A DNA stretch of 64,000 nucleotides, from contig OZ038422.1 of assembly GCA_964036155.1 (NCBI GenBank), positions 6,719,201-6,783,200 of the forward strand, in the 5' to 3' direction. The notes below the pieces were generated by a model, which saw only the letters and a program-made list of their open reading frames with translations, searched no databases and had not been told where the DNA came from. The DNA comes from Diploscapter coronatus (Eukaryota > Nematoda > Chromadorea > Rhabditida > Rhabditidae). Made by a program: the position numbers and the translations under genes. Shown piece by piece: positions 21,101 to 36,100 of this stretch (positions are counted from its first letter, which is position 1; each line of letters opens with the position of its first letter).

Positions 21101-24100
21101 AGATTACTGCTATTATAGTTCTTATAGTTCTTTTAAGTATTCAAATTTATTGTTTATATTTCAATTCAGAAATACTACAATACTATAATCTTACCTGTGT
21201 GCATGTTCCAGCAGTGCAAGATGACCATTCACTCCAGGGACCTAAATCATAATAATTTGAAGAGATTTTAACGATGTGATTTTTTTTATTAACTCTCTTA
21301 TGCTTATAGAGAGCAAATGATTTCTCGAATTTGATGTTGGTAGAATTTTGAACTCGCAAAAATTAGGCGAAATCCTTTAATCAAAGGGATTTTTTAGTTT
21401 TGACCAGTCTAAACCCTCTAAATAACTCGATAATTACCCTTCCCAATGTCTGCGATTATTCGTCAATGAAAGTTAGAATTTCGATTCACTTTTATGCGGC
21501 CGAGTCAAAAATTGGCCATTTCTCTATCAAATGATTCAGCACCTTGCTAGCGGTGAGTTGTAGAAATGAATAGAAAAAGTGTTCATAACTGACAAAATAA
21601 TGAAATACGTGCATGAAATTTGTTAATCTTGACAAAATGATGAATACTCCAGCGTAGTTCCGTTATATCAAAGTAATTTGAAATCTAGTAGAAATGGTCT
21701 ACTCACTGGAATCAAAAGTTTTTTAAGCATGCGTTCATCAGATCGAGCTTTGGGTATTTTTCGCATACTTACCTTACATATAATTCTAATCAGATTAGTA
21801 AAAATGCAAGATTTATAGTATTAACATATTTTTGTCAGAAATTATAACGATTTACCGAAGAATCCGTTTGGAGGGCAGCAGGAAGTATCAGGAGCTGGTT
21901 CTGTGTAGTTCGGCTAAACTCGAAACAGTTGGTGTATTTCAACTGAATATATTGAATACCTGTGGACCGCAATAGTAGATACGCTTCACACGATCGAGGA
22001 TCTTACTGTAGTTACCGCAGCATGATAATCTAAAAGATGCATATCAAAAATTCAATTTTCTATCATCCGATAAAAACTAAGTAAATACACTAGAGATTCA
22101 ATTACCTTGGAAAAAGACAGACAGTAAGACCGCACATTTGAACTTTTGCCGCGTTGCCACTAAAAATACATCCTTGAAATCGTAATATTGGAAAATATCA
22201 TTTGACTTTTGGATTACTCGAAAGGTTTAGGACTTTATGATCTATTCTTTCATTGTGAACAAAGTTTGGAACCAAATACGTTTTTTAAACAGAGTACTGT
22301 ATTTTATTTTGAAATAGGAAGAATGGAGTGGAGTCATGAGTAAGTGTGCAAACCCTTGGCATTTTTCTCTCTCGCTCCAGTAAGAAGGGGAGAGATAATG
22401 CTTTCTGTCTGCGCGTTCCTGATTTCTCGAGCTGTCGCTCCTCTTTCTTCTTTCAATCCTGTTTTCCTACAAGGACTAGAACTACTCTTGCCAACACGCC
22501 TCTATTTTTCTTATTTCAAAATGAATTCTGTCATAAAATATCAAATTTAGTGCGTAAGATTCCTTTACATGCTTTCCAACCTTAAAATAGATTGTTCATT
22601 CAAAATTTTCGATTTGTGATGTTTGTTAAAAATATGTCGTACGTGCAAGGACATCCTTGATCTTCAGTAATGCATTGTCTAGTGTATCTCTGCTGAGCGC
22701 AGCTACCGCAAGTGTCGGCGCAAGTGTCTGTTGTCGTCCAGTCTGACCACAATCCTCCTGAAGGACAGCACATTGTCGTGGTTGTTGACTGAGTCTGAAA
22801 AGTGCAAATTTATTCGTATTTAGAAATAAGCTAAAAATGAGAAAAATGTAGGGAAATACATTCCATTTCTCCATTTGATTTGACTATGCTGTTATGGTAT
22901 TTTAAAAATAAATCTAATAGTTGGGGTTGATAGTACGAAGAATGACTGATTAGTCTGGTGTAATAAATTGCTATAAAATACAATTAAAGTGAGTTTATTT
23001 GGTATTTTAACTATGCAGTTAAGATTGAAACGAACCGTAGTGGTTGTAGAAGACATTGTTGTGGATGTTGAAGGTGTCTAAAGTTAAAAATATAAAATAA
23101 GTATGATTTACATGATTTTCTCTCAAGAAATTTTGGAATAATAACAAGGCGCTTAAAATAATCATCGTAAATAAAGTCAATGTACAGTTGTCGTTGAAGT
23201 TGTTGTAGTTGTAGTCGAAGTCGATGGAGTAGTGGTCGACGTGGATGGTGTGGTGGTCGACGTGGATGGAGTGGTAGTCGAAGTCGATGGAGTGGTAGTC
23301 GACGTGGATGGAGTGGTGGTCGAAGTCGATGGAGTTGTAGTCGACGTGGATGGAGTGGTAGTCGAAGTCGATGGAGTTGTTGTGGTCGACGTGGATGGAG
23401 TTGTAGTCGAAGTCGATGGAGTTGTAGTCGACGTGGATGGAGTGGTAGTCGACGAGGATGGAGTAGTAGTGGTCGAAGTCGATGGAGTTGTGGTCGACGT
23501 GGATGGAGTTGTAGTCGACGTGGATGGAGTGGTGGTCGAAGTCGATGGAGTTGTAGTCGACGTGGATGGAGTTGTAGTCGACGTGGATGGAGTTGTTGTG
23601 GTCGAAGTCGATGGAGTAGTGGTCGACGTGGATGGCGTCTGAAATCGTCATGTTCACAACACCCGAGATGCAAAATGTCAATTTTAGTCGTACTACTGTT
23701 TTGAGTTATTCAAAAAATTCAGAAATTCAATTAATTAATTCGTGCTTACAGTAGTACTAGACGATGGCATTGTGGTGGTCGACGAGGATGGCGTCTGAAA
23801 TCGCCATGTTCACAACACCCGAGATGCAAAATGTCAAGTTTCATCAGCACTACTGTGTTTTGGGTCATTCGGAAATTCAGAAATTCATTCAAAAAATGCA
23901 ATGCTTACAGTAGTACTAGACGATGGCATTGTGGTGGTCGACGAGGATGGCGTCTGAAATCGCCATGTTCACAACACCCGAGATGCAAAATGTCAAGTTT
24001 CATCAGCACTACTGTGTTTTGGGTCATTCGGAAATTCAGAAATTCATTCAAAAAATGCAATGCTTACAGTAGTACTAGTCGATGGCATTGTGGTGGTCGA

Positions 24101-27100
24101 CGAAGATGGCGTCTGAAATCGCCATGTTCACAACACCCGAGATGCAAAATGTCAATTTTAGTCGTACTACTGTTTTGAGTTATTCAAAAAATTCAGAAAT
24201 TCAATTAATTAATTCGTGCTTACAGTAGTACTAGACGATGGCATTGTGGTGGTCGACGAAGATGGCGTCTGAAATCGCCATGTTCACAACACTCGAGATG
24301 CAAAATGTCAATTTCATCAGCACTACTTTGTTTTGGGTTATTCAAAAATTCAGAAATTCATTCAAAAAATGCAATGCTTACAGTAGTACTAGTCGATGGC
24401 ATTGTGGTGGTCGACGAAGATGGCGTCTGAAATCGCCATGTTCACAACACTCGAGATGCAAAATGTCAATTTCATCAGCACTACTTTGTTTTGGGTCATT
24501 CGGAAATTCAGAAATTCATTCAAAAAATGCAATGCTTACAGTAGTGCTAGTCGATGGCATTGTGGTGGTCGACGAAGATGGCGTCTGAAATCGCCATGTT
24601 CACAACACTCGAGATGCAAAATGTCAATTTCATCAGCACTACTTTGTTTTGGGTCATTCGGAAATTCAGAAATTCATTCAAAAAATGCAAGGCTTACAGT
24701 AGTACTAGTCGATGGCATTGTGGTGGTCGACGAGGATGGCGTCTGAAATCGCCATGTTCACAACACTCGAGATGCAAAATGTCAATTTCATCAGCACTAC
24801 TTTGTTTTGGGTCATTCGGAAATTCAGAAATTCATTCAAAAAATGCAAGGCTTACAGTAGTACTAGACGATGGCATTGTGGTGGTCGACGAAGATGGCGT
24901 CTGAAATCGCCATGTTCACAACACTCGAGATGCAAAATGTCAATTTCATCAGCACTACTTTGTTTTGGGTTATTCAAAAATTCAGAAATTCATTCAAAAA
25001 ATGCAATGCTTACAGTAGTACTAGTCGATGGCATTGTGGTGGTCGACGAGGATGGCGTCTGAAATCGCCATGTTCACAACACTCGAGATGCAAAATGTCA
25101 ATTTCATCAGCACTACTTTGTTTTGGGTCATTCGGAAATTCAGAAATTCATTCAAAAAATGCAAGGCTTACAGTAGTACTAGTCGATGGCATTGTGGTGG
25201 TCGAAGTCGATGGAGTAGTTGTGGTCGAAGTCGATGGAGTGGTGGTCGACGTGGATGGAGTTGTTGTGGTCGAAGTCGATGGAGTAGTGGTCGACGTGGA
25301 TGGAGTGGTAGTCGACGTGGATGGAGTTGTAGTCGACGTGGATGGAGTTGTTGTGGTCGAAGTCGATGGAGTGGTGGTCGACGTGGATGGAGTTGTAGTC
25401 GAAGTCGATGGAGTTGTAGTCGAAGTCGATGGAGTGGTGGTCGACGTGGATGGAGTGGTAGTCGACGTGGATGGAGTTGTTGTGGTCGAAGTCGATGGAG
25501 TAGTGGTCGACGTGGATGGAGTTGTAGTCGAAGTCGATGGAGTTGTAGTCGAAGTCGATGGAGTTGTAGTCGAAGTCGATGGAGTTGTAGTCGAAGTCGA
25601 TGGAGTTGTAGTCGAAGTCGATGGAGTAGTTGTAGATGTAGATGGCGTCTGGAAAATGATCATTTGATTTTTTAACTCATTAAATATCTTGGCAAGTTTA
25701 TCGTTGTTTCATTATTTCATTACGAATGAGATATCATTATGAACCATAGCCAATTCTTATTAATTACAGAACATGAAGAGAACTTGTACAGAAAAAATGG
25801 TTTTTTTAATCAATCTTAGTCATAGCAAATCTTTTATTCGTCGATTGAAAATTCGCTTCAAAGCAACTCATACAATGATTTTCCTTCTTTCTCTCCTTCA
25901 CGAAGAGGGAAGTATTTGTGTTCTCTACCTATGCAAAAGATGGGGTTCAGGAGAAGGCATAACATGTGTTCAATAGTAAAATTCATTTGGAAAAGGCGCA
26001 ATACAAATAAAATAACCAAAAATTGTATTGATCAGATAGTAAGTTGGGTTTTTAAAAACTGGTATAAAATGTATGATTTAGTTTAACCTTAATGCTACCC
26101 AAATTTATCGAGCTTTATAACATTTTTTTTATACAAATAATCACATGCTGTTTATGGGGTTAAATCATGAAATTTTTACCACGATTACCAATCAAATGCC
26201 GGTGATCGCTTTAAATAGGTAAATAACCCATCGATTATGACTTGAATTTCATCTCTGGTATTAGCTTTCCAAATATCAGGCTTCAATCATCACATTCAGA
26301 TATGCCTAGTTGAGTTATGGGGCACGATCAGACCGAGCTAACATATGACTGAGAAATATGACGTTTACTCCCACTGAATGACCCCAAAAACTGCTAAATC
26401 GATATGCTAATTACCTTAATTATCTTCTGCATTTAATTTCCTTCAATTTCATGTATGATTTCCCTAGGTACTAAATTTCCACTTGTCTTCAACAATATTC
26501 TCTAGAATTACTATAGAAACTCATGGGATCTGAAGAAAATAGAGGTTTTTGAGATGTCTGATTCCAGAAATACGTCATAGACCCCTAAATCTCCCACCAA
26601 ATCGACTATTCTATCATATCTTACTATTCTAGAAGTTTATAGGCGATTACATCCATCTTTCTGGCCACTGGGTTCATTAATTTCCTCAAATACTATGCAC
26701 CAACTGACATGATCCCATATAAGTGCGTCTAGCGCTCTGGAATACACCCGAAAGCGTACGGCTTTTATCTATAATTTATCTAGGGCATCTGTTCTCCTAA
26801 AATTGTGGGTCGGGGACACGATCTGGATATGTGACGGTCAGCTATGGGGTCATTTTGTGATAATACCTCAAAAATTCTCTATATTTGGGAAAGCACTGTT
26901 CGAAATAATGTACTCAAACATTAGAATACGACCTGTATTTCATCTACGGTGACTATTCTCTAAATTTCATACCTATTTAGGCACGCTACTTTGTGCTGTC
27001 TCCTAAAAAAGCAAAAGTGGACGGTGTTTACGCGGCACGCATTGAAACGAGCGAAAAGGAGGGGAATTTATTGTCGATCAGAAAAACGCAATTAAAGCAG

Positions 27101-30100
27101 CAAAAAAGTTAATTACACCCAATTAGCTCGTTCAAATATCAAAATAGAAACAATTTCTGAAATTTTGAGACCGAACACACAGGAACTTGCCAGGAGAAGT
27201 ACTCGAGGTGGGCCGGAATGTCAGGACGCTATTTTCCCCTTGAAATCGCCTGATTTCCGCTAAAATTTGTTTATTTTACGCGACTCCAGAATATTTCTGA
27301 TGCTAAAATAGTTGAAGGACGTCAGTGGGCATCGATAGAATACGAAATTAGCCTGGAGCGCCACTTCTGAAACACAGCAGGGGCGCGAGAACGTACAAAC
27401 TTCTTATATAAGGGAAATTGACGTGGCGGATTCTGAAGTCCCCGCGCTGAGAATTCGTTCGAAAACTACCAGAATTATTCAAAGACATCTCAAACTTGGA
27501 TTATTTATCGATTTTTCGCATGTCACTTGCTGGTATTCAACGCAGGATTCAAAACGTACACCACCAACTTACTGAACTTTTCGACTTTTTTTTTTTAACT
27601 AACTCGAATTTTTATCAATTTTGATGATTGACGATGCATTAGAATACCAACTAAACACTATAAAAACTCGTCAAATAATTTTTTCGAATAGTTCAGTCTA
27701 TCGCAGACAATAAAACCGGAAGTGGACACAAATCAGGTCAATAAATTCGTATTCGCTGCAAACCGCGAATTTTCCTTGTTTCTGGAGTTTTTTTTGGGTT
27801 TTCGACGACTGTTCATGAAAATTAATATAATTTCACGTCAATTTGTTGAGAAACTTTCGCAAATACATGGTTACATGATTTTGAAAGATTTTTTGAACGT
27901 CGTTAATTTCGTATTTCCGCGAGTTGACTACTTTTGACACGATGTGTTTTTGTGAATACTCAAGCAATAGTCGAAGTTTTTACATCAAAATATGCCACAG
28001 GCCTTATATTCCAAAGTTAGCTTCCGTTTTAGTCAACTTGGCACTAAAATTTTTAAGAAATTTGGCGTCTTCGGAAAAGAATCAATTTTTAGCGCAAATT
28101 CGTCATTGTGGAGAGCTAAGTAGTGCGTTTCCAGGACTGAAACTTGGTTCATCTAGTTGACATGTACAGCATGTGTAAACATTAGAAAAATCCTGCGAAG
28201 AGCAACTGAGATTCTGATAATCCGTGAAATATAAAAGAAGTCAATGCTGAGACGAAAGAGGGTGCAGAGAAAAAAGATTCCTAAAGGTAGAGAAAGAAAT
28301 AGGGAAGCGAGAGGCACAATGCAAACTCAGTATCTCTAGCCTATTTCACAAATGAGTGATTGTTCAGTTTTCGCGTTTCAATTTTTTCTTTTCGGAAATG
28401 AATGCAGAACCCAATGACATATCCATTCATGGGTAAATCAGCGCGGTGGGGTCAGCTGGGCAAAATTACTGGCGGTTCTTATATGCGAGTTTCAAAATAT
28501 TAGTGATTCTACACACCCTTTTGCTTTTTAGGGGACGGGGAAAATATAAAGAGAAGGCGGTGTGCAACAAGATAATTGTGTTTGGATTATTATTCTACAA
28601 AAGCAGTTCTAATGAATGATGACGATCTCTTTTAGTCATCAGCAACAAGCCTTAGCATTTCCAGAAAAATGGACGAAAATAAGAGCGAACAAGTTCTAGC
28701 GGACGCGGAGAACAGCAGCAGCATGTGATATTGATGCGAGTGACAAATGGGATTATTTGAGTGAAAAGAGGCAAATGCTTACAGTGGTGCTAGTTGATGG
28801 AGTAGTGGTCGACGTGGATGAAGTAGTTGTAGTCGACGTGGATGGAGTTGTTGTAGTCGACGTGGATGGAGTAGTGGTGGTCGACGTGGATGGAGTAGTG
28901 GTGGTCGAAGTCGATGGAGTAGTGGTGGTCGAAGTCGATGGAGTTGTTGTAGTCGACGTGGATGGAGTGGTAGTCGACGTGGATGGAGTAGTGGTGGTCG
29001 AAGTCGATGGAGTTGTTGTAGTCGACGTGGATGGAGTTGTTGTAGTCGACGTGGATGGAGTAGTGGTGGTCGAAGTCGATGGAGTTGTTGTAGTCGACGT
29101 GGATGGAGTTGTTGTAGTCGACGTGGATGGAGTAGTGGTGGTCGAAGTCGATGGAGTTGTTGTAGTCGACGTGGATGGAGTTGTTGTAGTCGACGTGGAT
29201 GGAGTAGTGGTGGTCGACGTGGATGGAGTAGTGGTGGTCGAAGTCGATGGAGTAGTGGTGGTCGAAGTCGATGGAGTTGTTGTAGTCGACGTGGATGGAG
29301 TTGTTGTAGTCGACGTGGATGGAGTTGTTGTAGTCGACGTGGATGGAGTAGTGGTGGTCGAAGTCGATGGAGTTGTAGTCGACGTGGATGGAGTGGTAGT
29401 CGACGTGGATGAAGTAGTTGTAGTCGACGTGGATGGAGTAGTGGTGGTCGAAGTCGATGGAGTTGTTGTAGTCGACGTGGATGGAGTTGTTGTAGTCGAC
29501 GTGGATGGAGTTGTTGTAGTCGACGTGGATGAAGTAGTTGTAGTCGACGTGGATGGAGTTGTTGTGGTCGAAGTCGATGGAGTTGTAGTCGACGTGGATG
29601 GAGTGGTAGTCGACGTGGATGGAGTAGTGGTGGTCGACGTGGATGGAGTTGTTGTAGTCGACGTGGATGGAGTAGTGGTGGTCGAAGTCGATGGAGTTGT
29701 AGTCGACGTGGATGGAGTGGTAGTCGACGTGGATGAAGTAGTTGTAGTCGACGTGGATGGAGTAGTGGTGGTCGAAGTCGATGGAGTTGTTGTAGTCGAC
29801 GTGGATGGAGTTGTTGTAGTCGACGTGGATGGAGTAGTGGTGGTCGAAGTCGATGGAGTTGTTGTAGTCGACGTGGATGGAGTTGTTGTAGTCGACGTGG
29901 ATGGAGTAGTGGTGGTCGAAGTCGATGGAGTTGTTGTAGTCGACGTGGATGGAGTTGTTGTAGTCGACGTGGATGGAGTAGTGGTGGTCGAAGTCGATGG
30001 AGTTGTTGTAGTCGACGTGGATGGAGTTGTTGTAGTCGACGTGGATGGAGTAGTGGTGGTCGAAGTCGATGGAGTTGTTGTAGTCGACGTGGATGGAGTG

Positions 30101-33100
30101 GTAGTCGACGTGGATGGAGTAGTGGTGGTCGACGTGGATGGAGTTGTTGTAGTCGACGTGGATGGAGTAGTGGTGGTCGACGTGGATGGAGTTGTTGTAG
30201 TCGACGTGGATGGAGTAGTGGTGGTCGACGTGGATGGAGTTGTTGTAGTCGACGTGGATGGAGTTGTTGTAGTCGACGTGGATGGAGTAGTGGTGGTCGA
30301 AGTCGATGGAGTAGTTGTGGTCGACGTGGATGGCGTCTGAAATCGCCATGTTCACAACACCCGAGATGCAAAATGTCAATTTTAGTCGTACTACTTTGTT
30401 TTGGGTTATTCAAAAATTCAGAAATTCAATTAATTAATTCGTGCTTACAGTAGTACTAGACGATGGCATTGTGGTGGTCGACGAAGATGGCGTCTGAAAT
30501 CGCCATGTTCACAACACCCGAGATGCAAAATGTCAAGTTTCATCAGCACTACTTTGTTTTGACTATTCAAAAATGCAATGCTTACAGTAGTACTAGACGA
30601 TGGCATTGTGGTGGTCGACGAGGATGGCGTCTGAAATCGCCATGTTCACAACACCCGAGATGCAAAATTTCAAGTTTCATCAGCACTACTTTGTTTTGAC
30701 TATTCAAAAATGCAATGCTTACAGTAGTACTAGACGATGGCATTGTGGTGGTCGACGAGGATGGCGTCTGAAATCGCCATGTTCACAACACCCGAGATGC
30801 AAAATTTCAAGTTTCATCAGCACTACTTTGTTTTGACTATTCAAAAATGCAATGCTTACAGTAGTACTAGTCGATGGCATTGTGGTGGTCGACGAAGATG
30901 GCGTCTGAAATCGCCATGTTCACAACACCCGAGATGCAAAATGTCAATTTCGTCAGCACTACTGTGTTTTGGGTCATTCAAAAATTCAGAAATTCGTTCA
31001 AAAATGCAATGCTTACAGTAGTACTAGTCGATGGCATTGTGGTGGTCGACGAAGATGGCGTCTGAAATCGCCATGTTCACAACACCCGAGATGCAAAATT
31101 TCAAGTTTCATCAGCACTACTTTGTTTTGACTATTCAAAAATGCAATGCTTACAGTAGTACTAGACGATGGCATTGTGGTGGTCGACGAGGATGGCGTCT
31201 GAAATCGCCATGTTCACAACACCCGAGATGCAAAATTTCAAGTTTCATCAGCACTACTTTGTTTTGACTATTCAAAAATGCAATGCTTACAGTAGTACTA
31301 GTCGATGGCATTGTGGTGGTCGACGAAGATGGCGTCTGAAATCGCCATGTTCACAACACCCGAGATGCAAAATGTCAATTTCGTCAGCACTACTGTGTTT
31401 TGGGTCATTCAAAAATTCAGAAATTCGTTCAAAAATGCAATGCTTACAGTAGTACTAGTCGATGGCATTGTGGTGGTCGACGAAGATGGCGTCTGAAATC
31501 GCCATGTTCACAACACCCGAGATGCAAAATTTCAAGTTTCATCAGCACTACTTTGTTTTGACTATTCAAAAATGCAATGCTTACAGTAGTACTAGACGAT
31601 GGCATTGTGGTGGTCGACGAGGATGGCGTCTGAAATCGCCATGTTCACAACACCCGAGATGCAAAATTTCAAGTTTCATCAGCACTACTTTGTTTTGACT
31701 ATTCAAAAATGCAATGCTTACAGTAGTACTAGTCGATGGCATTGTGGTGGTCGACGAAGATGGCGTCTGAAATCGCCATGTTCACAACACCCGAGATGCA
31801 AAATGTCAATTTCATCAGCACTACTGTGTTTTGGGTTATTCAAAAATTCAGAAATTCAATTAATTAATTCGTGCTTACAGTAGTACTAGACGATGGCATT
31901 GTGGTGGTCGACGAAGATGGCGTCTGAAATCGCCATGTTCACAACACCCGAGATGCAAAATGTCAATTTCGTCAGCACTACTGTGTTTTGGGTCATTCAA
32001 AAATTCAGAAATTCGTTCAAAAATGCAATGCTTACAGTAGTACTAGTCGATGGCATTGTGGTGGTCGACGAAGATGGCGTCTGAAATCGCCATGTTCACA
32101 ACACCCGAGATGCAAAATGTCAATTTCGTCAGCACTACTGTGTTTTGGGTCATTCAAAAATTCAGAAATTCGTTCAAAAATGCAATGCTTACAGTAGTAC
32201 TAGTCGATGGCATTGTGGTGGTCGACGAAGATGGCGTCTGAAATCGCCATGTTCACAACACCCGAGATGCAAAATTTCAAGTTTCATCAGCACTACTTTG
32301 TTTTGACTATTCAAAAATGCAATGCTTACAGTAGTACTAGACGATGGCATTGTGGTGGTCGACGAGGATGGCGTCTGAAATCGCCATGTTCACAACACCC
32401 GAGATGCAAAATGTCAATTTCGTCAGCACTACTGTGTTTTGGGTCATTCAAAAATTCAGAAATTCATTCAAAAAATGCAATGCTTACAGTAGTACTAGTC
32501 GATGGCATTGTGGTGGTCGACGAGGATGGCGTCTGAAATCGCCATGTTCACAACACCCGAGATGCAAAATGTCAATTTCGTCAGCACTACTGTGTTTTGG
32601 GTCATTCAAAAATTCAGAAATTCGTTCAAAAATGCAATGCTTACAGTAGTACTAGTCGATGGCATTGTGGTGGTCGACGAGGATGGCGTCTGAAATCGCC
32701 ATGCTCACAACATTCGAGATGCAAAATGTCAATTTCATCAGCACTACTGTGTTTTGACTATTCAAAAAATGCAATGCTTACAGTAGTACTAGTCGATGGC
32801 ATTGTGGTGGTCGACGAAGATGGCGTCTGAAATCGCCATGTTCACAACATTCGAGATGCAAAATGTCAATTTCATCAGCACTACTGTGTTTTGGGTCATT
32901 CGGAAATTCAGAAATTCAATTAATTAATTCGTGCTTACAGTAGTACTAGTCGATGGCATTGTGGTGGTCGACGAAGATGGCGTCTGAAATCGCCATGTTC
33001 ACAACACTCGAGATGCAAAATGTCAATTTTAATCAGCACTACTGTGTTTTGACAATTCAAAAAATGCAATGCTTACAGTAGTACTAGATGATGGCATTGT

Positions 33101-36100
33101 GGTGGTCGACGAAGATGGCGTCTGAAATCGCCATGCTCACAACATTCGAGATGCAAAATGTCAATTTCATCAGCACTACTGTGTTTTGACTATTCAAAAA
33201 ATGCAATGCTTACAGTAGTACTAGTCGATGGCATTGTGGTGGTCGACGAAGATGGCGTCTGAAATCGCCATGTTCACAACATTCGAGATGCAAAATGTCA
33301 ATTTCATCAGCACTACTGTGTTTTGGGTCATTCGGAAATTCAGAAATTCAATTAATTAATTCGTGCTTACAGTAGTACTAGTCGATGGCATTGTGGTGGT
33401 CGACGAGGATGGCGTCTGAAATCGCCATGTTCACAACACTCGAGATGCAAAATGTCAATTTTAATCAGCACTACTGTGTTTTGACTATTCAAAAAATGCA
33501 ATGCTTACAGTAGTACTAGACGATGGCATTGTGGTGGTCGACGAAGATGGCGTCTGAAATCGCCATGTTCACAACACTCGAGATGCAAAATGTCAATTTT
33601 AATCAGCACTACTGTGTTTTGACTATTCAAAAAATGCAATGCTTACAGTAGTACTAGACGATGGCATTGTGGTGGTCGACGAAGATGGCGTCTGAAATCG
33701 CCATGTTCACAACACTCGAGATGCAAAATGTCAATTTTAATCAGCACTACTGTGTTTTGACAATTCAAAAAATGCAATGCTTACAGTAGTACTAGATGAT
33801 GGCATTGTGGTGGTCGACGAAGATGGCGTCTGAAATCGCCATGTTCACAACACCCGAGATGCAAAATGTCAATTTCGTCAGCACTACTGTGTTTTGGGTC
33901 ATTCAAAAATTCAGAAATTCGTTCAAAAATGCAATGCTTACAGTAGTACTAGTCGATGGCATTGTGGTGGTCGACGAAGATGGCGTCTGAAATCGCCATG
34001 TTCACAACACCCGAGATGCAAAATTTCAAGTTTCATCAGCACTACTGTGTTTTGGGTTATTCAAAAATTCAGAAATTCAATTAATTAATTCGTGCTTACA
34101 GTAGTACTAGACGATGGCATTGTGGTGGTCGACGAGGATGGCGTCTGAAATCGCCATGTTCACAACACTCGAGATGCAAAATGTCAATTTCATCAGCACT
34201 ACTTTGTTTTGGGTTATTCAAAAATTCAGAAATTCAATTAATTAATTCGTGCTTACAGTAGTACTAGACGATGGCATTGTGGTGGTCGACGAAGATGGCG
34301 TCTGAAATCGCCATGTTCACAACACTCGAGATGCAAAATGTCAATTTCGTCAGCACTACTGTGTTTTGGGTCATTCAAAAATTCAGAAATTCGTTCAAAA
34401 ATGCAATGCTTACAGTAGTACTAGACGATGGCATTGTGGTGGTCGACGAGGATGGCGTCTGAAATCGCCATGTTCACAACACTCGAGATGCAAAATGTCA
34501 ATTTCATCAGCACTACTTTGTTTTGGGTTATTCAAAAATTCAGAAATTCAATTAATTAATTCGTGCTTACAGTAGTACTAGACGATGGCATTGTGGTGGT
34601 CGACGAGGATGGCGTCTGAAATCGCCATGTTCACAACACTCGAGATGCAAAATGTCAATTTCATCAGCACTACTTTGTTTTGGGTTATTCAAAAATTCAG
34701 AAATTCAATTAATTAATTCGTGCTTACAGTAGTACTAGACGATGGCATTGTGGTGGTCGACGAAGATGGCGTCTGAAATCGCCATGTTCACAACACTCGA
34801 GATGCAAAATGTCAATTTCATCAGCACTACTTTGTTTTGGGTTATTCAAAAATTCAGAAATTCAATTAATTAATTCGTGCTTACAGTAGTACTAGACGAT
34901 GGCATTGTGGTGGTCGACGAGGATGGCGTCTGAAATCGCCATGTTCACAACACTCGAGATGCAAAATGTCAATTTCGTCAGCACTACTGTGTTTTGGGTC
35001 ATTCAAAAATTCAGAAATTCGTTCAAAAATGCAATGCTTACAGTAGTACTAGTCGATGGCATTGTGGTGGTCGACGAAGATGGCGTCTGAAATCGCCATG
35101 TTCACAACACTCGAGATGCAAAATGTCAATTTTAATCAGCACTACTGTGTTTTGACTATTCAAAAAATGCAATGCTTACAGTAGTACTAGACGATGGCAT
35201 TGTGGTGGTCGACGAAGATGGCGTCTGAAATCGCCATGTTCACAACACTCGAGATGCAAAATGTCAATTTTAATCAGCACTACTGTTTTGACTATTCAAA
35301 AAATGCAATGCTTACAGTAGTACTAGTCGATGGCATTGTGGTGGTCGACGAAGATGGCGTCTGAAATCGCCATGCTCACAACATTCGAGATGCAAAATGT
35401 CAATTTTAGTCAGCACTACTGTTTTGGGTCATTCGGAAATTCAGAAATTCATTCAAAAAATGCAATGCTTACAGTAGTACTAGACGATGGCATTGTGGTG
35501 GTCGACGAGGATGGCGTCTGAAATCGCCATGCTCACAACATTCGAGATGCAAAATGTCAATTTTAGTCAGCACTACTGTTTTGGGTCATTCGGAAATTCA
35601 GAAATTCATTCAAAAAATGCAATGCTTACAGTAGTACTAGACGATGGCATTGTGGTGGTCGACGAAGATGGCGTCTGAAATCGCCATGTTCACAACACCC
35701 GAGATGCAAAATGTCAATTTCATCAGCACTACTTTGTTTTGGGTTATTCAAAAATTCAGAAATTCAATTAATTAATTCGTGCTTACAGTAGTACTAGACG
35801 ATGGCATTGTGGTGGTCGACGAGGATGGCGTCTGAAATCGCCATGTTCACAACACTCGAGATGCAAAATGTCAATTTCATCAGCACTACTTTGTTTTGGG
35901 TTATTCAAAAATTCAGAAATTCAATTAATTAATTCGTGCTTACAGTAGTACTAGACGATGGCATTGTGGTGGTCGACGAGGATGGCGTCTGAAATCGCCA
36001 TGTTCACAACACTCGAGATGCAAAATGTCAATTTCATCAGCACTACTTTGTTTTGGGTTATTCAAAAATTCAGAAATTCAATTAATTAATTCGTGCTTAC

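Noticed and set aside
22344..22585. Two overlapping plus-strand open frames
   Set aside because: They lie in an intron of the minus-strand gene, overlap in different frames and have no recognisable domain.
23232..23642. Plus-strand open frame encoding VVVDVDGVVVEVDG repeats (also 28757-30340)
   Set aside because: It is antisense to the Thr/Ser/Pro exons. The 21/24-bp repeat has no stop in several frames, so the frames are open by periodicity. Only the minus-strand TPSTSTT frame has splice sites and phase agreeing with neighbours.
23011..23681. Minus-strand frames encoding HPRRLQLHRLRP or HVDYNSIDFDH repeats
   Set aside because: These are shifted frames of the same mucin exons. They do not join in phase to the flanking microexons or to the TSP1 exons.
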